Positions 40,601 through 45,753 of a DNA stretch of 45,753 nucleotides are shown here, in pieces; positions within the stretch are counted from its first letter, which is position 1; every line of letters starts with the position of its first letter. Origin of the DNA: Lysobacter antibioticus (GTDB lineage: Bacteria; Pseudomonadota; Gammaproteobacteria; Xanthomonadales; Xanthomonadaceae); the NCBI RefSeq assembly GCF_001442535.1, contig NZ_CP013141.1, positions 4,969,267 to 5,015,019 of the forward strand. Reading direction: 5' to 3'. Made by a program: the position numbers and the translations under genes. Under the pieces are notes generated by a model. It searched no databases. It worked only from the letters and a program-made list of their open reading frames with translations, and had not been told where the DNA came from.

Positions 40601-42099
40601 GCCGTTCCGCGAAGAGAAGCCGTCGCGGCAGCCGCAGCCGCACTCGGCGGGCAAGACGCAACCGAGCCGGGGTACTGATAACTCGCTGTAACGTACAGCC
40701 AGTTCGCGTCGTAATAATTGCAGGTGAGGAGATTTCCGCTTCTCTTCGTCACAACGTTGGATTTGGTGTCGTACACAAAACCCGACGAGAACGATTGGCT
40801 ATCCGCACCGTTGTTCTGGACCTGCGTGGGAATATTGACGCCCAGCTGAGTCCGGAACTGAAGCTGCAAAGCCCCGCCTTCGGGCGTAGAGACGCTTACG
40901 TTGGATCCGTCCGCGCCGTAGTTCACTGCGTAACGCTCCACTCCGCCGGCATGCTCGGTGGAAATCGCACGACCACGATCGTCGTAAGCGAACGCTGCGT
41001 AAGGCACGCCATCGTGCGCGATCTGGGTCAGATAAGAACTACCTAGGATCGTGGTATAGCTGTAGTCGGTCTCTCCCACTGATTTCGTGACCTTCGCCAA
41101 GCGCCCGGACTCATCGTAGGCATAGACGATCGATTGACCGTCGGGCAGATCGATCCGGGTCAGGTTACCGGCGGTGTTGGCATAGGTCAGCGTGGCGGAC
41201 CGGCCGCTCGCATCGAGCACCGTTTTGACCCGCCCGCTCTCATCGCGCAGGTATGTCGCATACACCCGGCCATCGCGCATTTCCTGCGCGATGCGACCAT
41301 GACTATCGTAGATCTCCTGGCTGTTGTCGGGCTTGCCCAACCGCCATGACACCTGGCCATTGACCTCCAACCTCTTGAGTCTGTATTCGCGAAGATCGTC
41401 CTCTGGGCGCCATTCGCCATCCGCGTACTTGCTGAATATGAGGAGTTTGCCATTCTCCCGGATCGCGAACGCCGCCTGCATCGCCGGCGGACGCTCTTCG
41501 CTTACGATCAGCGCCCGCGTCAGATCCGAATACCACTCCTTTCCGAAAACGAACGCCGCGCCGGGGATGACAGGTGCGGAGTAATACGTCCTCGTCAGAC
41601 TGAGCTGAGCAGTCAGATCATCTTGCACAGCCTCGGACTTGGCCCCGTTATTGCAAGTGATCGGATTGCCGACGTCGCACTGCTGACCCGGCTTGTTCGG
41701 CGCGATGACCGACCAGTAGCGGACACACGCAAACTCCCCCTTGAGATAGTTGTATCCATTCGGACATACCTGCTTCGGCACTACATAGTTCTGCCGGAAC
41801 TGGTTATAGATGATGGCCCCGGAGACGCGTTGGATCTCGTCGTAGTAACAGCCGATGCCCCAATCCGGATGTGTTCCATACCTGGCGTTCGTATGGGTAG
41901 TCGAATAGTAGGGATAAGGTGTCGCATTCAGCGAATCGCCGACCAATCGGCAGGCCAGATCGGGATCGGAATAGAGATTTGATTTTCCGCTCACCCCCGC
42001 CAAGTACATGGTCATTGACGGGACGCGGTGTTCCTGTGCCGAAACGGCGCTGGCGAGCATGCAAAGCAACAAGAACAATAACGACGACAAACGCTTCAT
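37606..42099 (-). CDS. Rhs/YD-repeat toxin with signal peptide and variable C-terminal tip
   Basis: 1497 residues. A Sec signal peptide (RLSSLLFLLLCMLASAVSAQ) starts at the ATG 42099, which has GGAGAGG upstream. The next 170 residues end in a DUF6531-like piece (SLTRTYYS). YD repeats then run to about 1240. The Rhs core follows: LFYVEADHLGTPRVV, NLRFPGQVFD, YNYFRYYEAASGRYTQSDPIGL and a closing IDPFGL at about 1333-1338. The 159-residue tip after it (37606-38085) starts with a Gly-rich hydrophobic segment, has paired Cys (NACRFDFYC), and ends in KGTWVGHQIQFYGLQRGLRK. This tip is presumably the toxin; its activity is not recognisable. It is AT-richer than the shell and is followed by the likely immunity gene. 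Confidence 0.88.
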   Translation of the reverse strand: MKRLSSLLFLLLCMLASAVSAQEHRVPSMTMYLAGVSGKSNLYSDPDLACRLVGDSLNATPYPYYSTTHTNARYGTHPDWGIGCYYDEIQRVSGAIIYNQFRQNYVVPKQVCPNGYNYLKGEFACVRYWSVIAPNKPGQQCDVGNPITCNNGAKSEAVQDDLTAQLSLTRTYYSAPVIPGAAFVFGKEWYSDLTRALIVSEERPPAMQAAFAIRENGKLLIFSKYADGEWRPEDDLREYRLKRLEVNGQVSWRLGKPDNSQEIYDSHGRIAQEMRDGRVYATYLRDESGRVKTVLDASGRSATLTYANTAGNLTRIDLPDGQSIVYAYDESGRLAKVTKSVGETDYSYTTILGSSYLTQIAHDGVPYAAFAYDDRGRAISTEHAGGVERYAVNYGADGSNVSVSTPEGGALQLQFRTQLGVNIPTQVQNNGADSQSFSSGFVYDTKSNVVTKRSGNLLTCNYYDANWLYVTASYQYPGSVASCPPSAAAAAATASLRGTATVWDEGLALPLERSIYSGGGSLLSKQAIAYNARGQVLSSTAIDPASPGSTRAATTKYCEQADIAAGSCPSLGLVTSVDGPRTDVADITQYSYYASDDPSCAAAPTTCPHRKGDLWKITNALGQVVEILRYDGAGRVLSSKDPNGVITDLEYHPRGWLAANKLRGPDEGTEADDAITRFEYKPSGLIGKVMQADGSYTQYDYDAAQRLIDVRDNAGNSVHYTLDPASNRIKEETKDSLGALKRTLSRVYNQLGQLKTAKDAYENATSYTYDAAGNADTVTDALGSVTDSDYDPLGRLVRTLQDMSGINAQILFQHDALNRITQVTDPKGLNTVYGYNGFGDIASISSQDTGGAVDTFDGAGNQKTRTDARGVQSTRSYDALNRVTGIGYPDSSLNIGYTYDVSQGVCAAGETFSQGRLTQVTAQAGSTQYCYDRFGQLVRKVQTSNGRALTLRYAYTLAGRLSSITYPDGAVVSYQRDAHGRVTRVDAKHAGGVTETLLSQATHHAFGAIAGWTYGNGRVLSREVDLNYQPKAVRDPAAGGLSVAFGFDEASNLTSLTPSTGPAVKLDYDALGRLTYLRDSPTGAAIDSYTYDATGNRLSFANSAGSQVYTYPVDNHRLSQAGSGGARGYDASGNTTAVGSDGFVYNDAGQLGQFKQSGVVKASYQYNGAGEQVRKSVAGAERYAIYDEAGHWLGEYDGNGATIQQAIWLDDLPAGVWSGHGAQQKLFYVEADHLGTPRVVIDPVRDVAVWNWDLKGEAFGNSPPNQDPDLDGTAFAFNLRFPGQVFDSISGLSYNYFRYYEAASGRYTQSDPIGLGGGLATYSYVGNAPLTRIDPFGLEAVLPASSPVPPVNWSWLRAAGGRAGGVGLAGWAGWEVGSYIHRNNSELISDLIANAANACRFDFYCRILEAEIAARVAELRQRYFEALNDRQDLFGRAFLDRNLGRRKGTWVGHQIQFYGLQRGLRKLIKDAISKGCRVSSEDISLATAAYPNQPLPR

Positions 42100-42517
42100 T
42101 GCGCCTCTCCGTAAACACATCCATCTCGCGTTCGTCGATCGGCTCTTTAGCCATCGACGCAGCGAGTCTCACATCCATTGAATGACTATCGGCACGCAAC
42201 GACCCAACGTCTGCGTTACTGATGTCTCTATAAACGGGGACCGCCATCCCGCCCACGGCATCGCCCGAGAGCCGACATGGCCACGGTCAACACGGTGGCG
42301 TTCACTAGTACGGGATTACGTCCCTAGTTCGCCTCTGATGAACCGCCCCAGTGACGAAGCGGCATGCTCCCAACGAACCGTGGCGGATTCAATCCATCAA
42401 GCCATGGGTCGATGCCAGCCTGAGCCGGCCATCACACTTCCTTAAGGCAAATGATCCTGCGCCGCCGCCGATTGCGCTCTGACAATGCAGGACCGCCCCC
42501 AATGCCGAGAGCTGTCT
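42100..42517. other. Intergenic region with nothing recognisable
   Basis: About 420 bases of mixed GC content upstream of the Rhs gene. I see no credible gene, RNA or strong terminator. A weak hairpin (ACTAG ... CTAGT, about 42304-42328) is present. The Rhs promoter should lie within the part near 42100. Confidence 0.45.
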
Positions 42518-43222
42518 CTAACTTGCTTTCCGCGACAACGACCAAAACGGAATATCCCGCCGCAGGCGATAGCCGTTGCGTTCGTACAATTCGATCGCGC
42601 GCGGGTTTTCGTGGCTGACGTGCAAAAAAGGAATCCGCCCGCGGGCGTGGTTGTCGTTGGACAGGAATCTCAATAGTCGACGCGCATGGCCCTGGCCGTT
42701 GAAGTCCGGATGGGTGCAGACGGCGCTGATCTCGGTGTAGGCGTCCATGCCCATGCGCTCGCCGATCATCGCCGCGAGGCGGCCGTCGCGGTAGACGCCG
42801 AAATAGCGGCCCAAAGTCATCGTGTGGGGGCGGAAATAATGCGGATACACCAGGGCGGTCAGCGCCAGCACGTCCTCGCGTCGGCGTTCGCCGAGTTCGA
42901 CGATGTCGCTCGTCACGTCCGTCGACGCGTCTTCGGCGATCGGCGCCTCGCAGATCATCTGCGCCAGGTCGGCGAGGTGCTTGAGCTCCCAACCGGCTGG
43001 GATCGCCGGCACCCGGTCGAGCAGCAGCACGGTGTCCTGCGCCGGCACCAGTTCGGCCAATGCGGCCTGGGCGTCGGCGCCCTCCTCGGCCACGCCCATG
43101 AACGGCGCGATCTGCGCCGGGTAGCGCACCACCTGCCCGGCGCTCAGCGCCAGCGATGCATGCCGGCTGCGCAGGGACGACCAGATCGGGTTGTCGAGGA
43201 CGTGGGGCTGGCTGGGGCTCAT
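42518..43222 (-). CDS. GNAT family N-acetyltransferase (FR47-like)
   Basis: 234 residues, cytoplasmic. The C-terminal 130 residues carry the GNAT core: EISAVCTHPDFNGQGHARRL (motif A, acetyl-CoA pyrophosphate loop NGQGHA), then LHVSHENPRAIELYERNGYRL (motif B). The N-terminal 95 residues are a family extension that begins with DNPIWSSLRSRHASLA and resembles the FR47-like subset. Substrate unknown. The start codon lies in a 14-base tandem repeat (43218-43267). Divergent from metF. Confidence 0.9.
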   Translation of the reverse strand: MSPSQPHVLDNPIWSSLRSRHASLALSAGQVVRYPAQIAPFMGVAEEGADAQAALAELVPAQDTVLLLDRVPAIPAGWELKHLADLAQMICEAPIAEDASTDVTSDIVELGERRREDVLALTALVYPHYFRPHTMTLGRYFGVYRDGRLAAMIGERMGMDAYTEISAVCTHPDFNGQGHARRLLRFLSNDNHARGRIPFLHVSHENPRAIELYERNGYRLRRDIPFWSLSRKAS

Positions 43223-43267
43223 CGGGTCGGGCTCATCGGATCGGGCTCATCGGCACGCACTCATCGG
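43218..43267. repeat. 14-base tandem repeat overlapping a start codon
   Basis: CTCATCGG occurs at 43218, 43232, 43246 and 43260, exactly 14 bases apart, with GG-x-TCGGG spacers. On the minus strand each unit contains an ATG; only the one at 43222 starts the acetyltransferase, since the others are out of frame or meet an early stop. Confidence 0.85.
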
Positions 43268-43390
43268 CATGACCCGCTCGTAGCGGTCATAGCCCCAGTT
43301 TAGGCAAGCGCCTGGCCGGGGCGGCAGTCTTGTTCCATTCATCGCGATAGAGAGATATTATCCAACCACCCACCATCGTGCGACTCGCCC

Positions 43391-44215
43391 ATGCTGCCGA
43401 TCAGCTTCGAGTTCTACCCGCCCAAGACCGACGAGCAGCGCACTCAGTTGGACCGCTCCGCGGCCAAGCTCAAACCCTACTCGCCGAACTACGTGTCCTG
43501 CACCTTCGGCGCCGGCGGCTCGACCCTGAGCTACACCCCCGACACGATCCAGCGCCTGCGCGAGAAGCATCGCCTCGACGCCGCGCCGCATCTGTCCTGC
43601 GTCGGCGGCACGCGCGCGGAAATCCGCGAACTGTTGGCGCGCTACCGCGAACTCGGTTGCCGCCGCCTGGTGACCCTGCGCGGCGACCTGCCCTCGGGCA
43701 TGGCCAGCGCCGGCGACCTGCGCTACGCCAACGAGTTGGTCGAGTTCATCCGCGCCGAGACCGGCGACCATTTCCACATCGAAGTCGCCGCCTATCCGGA
43801 AACCCATCCGCAGGCGCGCGATGCGCTGTCGGACCTGGAGAATTTCAAGCGCAAGGTCCGCGCCGGCGCCGACGGCGCGATCACCCAGTATTTCTACAAC
43901 CCCGACGCCTACTTCCGCTTCGTCGACGACGTGCGCGCGGCCGGCATCGACATCCCGATCGTGCCCGGCATCATGCCGATCTCGAACTTCAGCCAGCTGC
44001 GGCGCTTTTCCGACCTGTGCGGCGCCGAGATCCCGCGCTGGATCGGCCAGCGCATGCAGGCCTACGGCGACGACGCCGACAGCGTGCGCGAGTTCGGCGC
44101 CGACGTCGTGGCGCAGCTGTGCAGCCGCCTGATCGAAGGCGGCGCGCCGGGCCTGCACTTCTACACGCTCAACCTGGCCAAGCCGACCTTGACGGTGCTG
44201 TCGCGCATCGCCTGA
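43391..44215 (+). CDS. metF: Methylenetetrahydrofolate reductase
   Basis: 274 residues, cytoplasmic flavoprotein. Reduces methylene-THF to methyl-THF for methionine synthesis. Landmarks: ISFEFYPPKT at the N-terminus, SCTFGAGGS, LVTLRGDLP, YPETHP, ITQYFYN, GIMPISNF and LHFYTLN at the end, all characteristic of bacterial MetF. The ATG at 43391 begins the conserved MLPISFEF; no ribosome site is evident and the leader contains a TATTAT at 43356 that might be a -10. The gene is alone, divergent from the GNAT. It supplies methyl groups to the cycle of metK and ahcY. Confidence 0.95.
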   Translation: MLPISFEFYPPKTDEQRTQLDRSAAKLKPYSPNYVSCTFGAGGSTLSYTPDTIQRLREKHRLDAAPHLSCVGGTRAEIRELLARYRELGCRRLVTLRGDLPSGMASAGDLRYANELVEFIRAETGDHFHIEVAAYPETHPQARDALSDLENFKRKVRAGADGAITQYFYNPDAYFRFVDDVRAAGIDIPIVPGIMPISNFSQLRRFSDLCGAEIPRWIGQRMQAYGDDADSVREFGADVVAQLCSRLIEGGAPGLHFYTLNLAKPTLTVLSRIA

Positions 44216-44463
44216 GGCATTCAGAGACCTGAAAGCGCAAGTGCAGGCGTCAAAAGACGGCGTTGCGCGGCGAGTGCTTATGGCGAATTGCTAAGACAGG
44301 TCTCATCTCCGACTTGTCCGCCGACAAGTTCGGTCTTGAGCGGCGAGACGGCGCGGTAGCTCACTGCCAGCAGGACGCATCGCCACGACGGGCGATGCCC
44401 TCGCGACCGCCGCCGGGGCTCCCCGCCCCGACGCGCAGCGGTCCTTACTGGAGAGAGCGCATC

Positions 44464-45732
44464 ATGTCCGCACGCAAGTTGCTGCCGTTGAACCTCGCCA
44501 TCGCTCTGTCGCTCGGCCTCGCCGGCGCCGCCACGGCCGCCGAACCGGCCCCGCTGTTCTCCTCGCCTGCCGTCAGTCAGGTGCGCAGCGCCAACACCGA
44601 TACCGCCTATCAGGCCGTCAAGGCCGAGCGCGCCGCGGTCAAGGTCGACCTGGTCCGCGCCAACACCGCACAAATCACCGAAACCCAGCAGGAACTGCTG
44701 CTCAACCTCGCACCCGGCGTCAGCCTCAAGGCGCACAAGCTGCAGGCCGAACGCAAGGCCGACGGCGTGGTGATCTGGCAGGGCCTGGTCGGCGATCCGA
44801 AGACCCAGCTCAAGCGCATCAACCAGTTCACCGGTGCCGAACTCATCGGCGATCCGGAGGAATCGGCCACCATCGTGCGCCAGGGCGATCAGATGTCCGG
44901 CACGGTGCGCAGCGGCGGCAAGCTCTACCGCATCGATCCGCTCAAGAACGGCGGCCACACCATCAGCCTGATCAACGAGGCGCTGATGCCGCCGGACCAT
45001 CCGGCCTCGGGTTACACCGCCAAGCCGATCGTGCCCTTCCTCAACGATCCCAAGTTCAACGAGGCCGCCGCCGGCGAGAAGGCGCCGGTCACCGTGCGCG
45101 TGATGGTGGTCTACACCCAGGCGGCCGCCAATGCGGTCGGCAACATCACCACCAAGTCCAACCTGGCGATCACCGAGAGCAACCAGAGCTTCGCCAACAG
45201 CGCGGTCAACGTGCGCTTCGAGTTGGCCGGCAACTACACCAACAGCTATGTCAGCGCCGGCTTCGACACCGACCTGAGCCGCTTCCGCGGCACCAGCGAC
45301 GGCTATCTGGACGGTTACCACGCCACTCGCAACAGCATCGCCGCCGACGTCAACGTGCTGATCATCACCGACCCTGCGTACTGCGGCCTGGGCTATCTGA
45401 ACTCGAACGCGGCCAGCGCCTTCAGCGTGGTCGGCCACAGCTGCATGACCGGCTACTACAGCTTCGCCCACGAGATCGGCCACAACTTCGGCGCACACCA
45501 CGATCCGAACAGCGGCACCAACGGCACCTACCCCTATGGCCACGGTTACTGGGCGCCGAACAAGACCTGGCGCACCATCATGGCCTACAACTGCGGCTCC
45601 AACTGTCCGCGCCTGAACTACTGGTCGAACCCGAACATCACCTACAACGGCGTGCCGATGGGCACCGCGGCGAAGAGCAACAACGCCCGCGTGCTCAACG
45701 AACGCGCCGCCACCGTGGGTGCGTTCCGCTGA
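44464..45732 (+). CDS. Secreted M12-type zinc metalloprotease
   Basis: 422 residues. Signal peptide (KLLPLNLAIALSLGLAGAAT, ending about residue 27), then a propeptide-like region (about 28-210) with a clear LKAHKLQAERKADGVVIW segment. The catalytic domain starts near VTVRVMVVYTQAAAN. The zinc site reads HEIGHNFGAHHD, matching the HExxHxxGxxH metzincin pattern with the following Asp, and the Met-turn is IMAYNC. This is the reprolysin-like (M12) group found as secreted proteases in lytic Lysobacter. GGAGAGAG lies upstream of the ATG. The C-terminus falls just inside the window. The 248-base leader (44216-44463) shows an imperfect hairpin at 44309-44333 but no gene. Confidence 0.93.
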   Translation: MSARKLLPLNLAIALSLGLAGAATAAEPAPLFSSPAVSQVRSANTDTAYQAVKAERAAVKVDLVRANTAQITETQQELLLNLAPGVSLKAHKLQAERKADGVVIWQGLVGDPKTQLKRINQFTGAELIGDPEESATIVRQGDQMSGTVRSGGKLYRIDPLKNGGHTISLINEALMPPDHPASGYTAKPIVPFLNDPKFNEAAAGEKAPVTVRVMVVYTQAAANAVGNITTKSNLAITESNQSFANSAVNVRFELAGNYTNSYVSAGFDTDLSRFRGTSDGYLDGYHATRNSIAADVNVLIITDPAYCGLGYLNSNAASAFSVVGHSCMTGYYSFAHEIGHNFGAHHDPNSGTNGTYPYGHGYWAPNKTWRTIMAYNCGSNCPRLNYWSNPNITYNGVPMGTAAKSNNARVLNERAATVGAFR

Positions 45733-45753
45733 TCTTTGTCTGAGCGATCCGTG

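Noticed and set aside
43330..43361. sigma-70 promoter for metF (TTGTTC with TATTAT)
   Set aside because: The -10 is good, but the spacing is 19-20 bases, so I mention only the TATTAT.

Overview
The window is high-GC DNA with strong G/C bias at third codon positions. It looks like the chromosome of a Lysobacter-like member of the Xanthomonadaceae/Lysobacteraceae. The evidence is several TonB-dependent receptors in a row, two proteins whose C-terminal halves resemble the Xanthomonadales type IV secretion signal domain (XVIPCD), GTAG-type REP sequences, a manganese (yybP-ykoY) and an S-adenosylhomocysteine riboswitch, and an M12-type secreted metalloprotease. There are no rRNA, tRNA, CRISPR or prophage genes.

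Layout. 1-4.7 kb: a Fur-controlled haem-uptake operon on the minus strand (hemP, haem TonB receptor, a small unknown protein, a DUF6607 protein). 4.8-6.8 kb: an aldo/keto reductase and a membrane-anchored unknown. 6.8-8.0 kb: a gene-free stretch filled by a two-armed hairpin repeat element and REPs. 8.0-12.4 kb: Mn riboswitch and TMEM165-type exporter, a degenerate GGDEF membrane protein, and a nucleoside transporter/ribokinase pair. 12.4-13.6 kb: a second copy of the repeat element and an 85-bp-period REP array. 13.6-19.2 kb: two siderophore-type TonB receptors around a PepSY membrane protein. 19.3-25.5 kb: YegP, DusB, a YdjM-like protein, a racemase-like protein, an LpxH-like phosphoesterase overlapping an ornithine-lipid-type double acyltransferase. 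25.7-36 kb: metK and, past the two putative effectors, a LysM protein and an S9 peptidase, the riboswitch-controlled ahcY. 36-42.1 kb: an unknown acidic protein and an Rhs toxin with its likely immunity gene. 42.5-45.7 kb: GNAT acetyltransferase, metF and the secreted metalloprotease.

Three themes tie the genes together. Iron is the first: one haem and two siderophore receptors, with Fur-like boxes at two promoters. The methyl cycle is the second: metK, ahcY and metF in one 18-kb stretch, with ahcY reading SAH directly. Competition is the third: an Rhs toxin/immunity pair, a LysM protein, and two paralogues (27048-29114) that join a CheD-like N-terminal domain with conserved Thr/Cys/His to an XVIPCD-like C-terminus. 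I consider this last pair the best candidate for an undescribed system. The second candidate is the repeat element present twice (6873-7625 and 12651-13182): its two arms are inverted copies of each other, each a chain of hairpins whose loops are conserved while the stems differ by compensatory changes.
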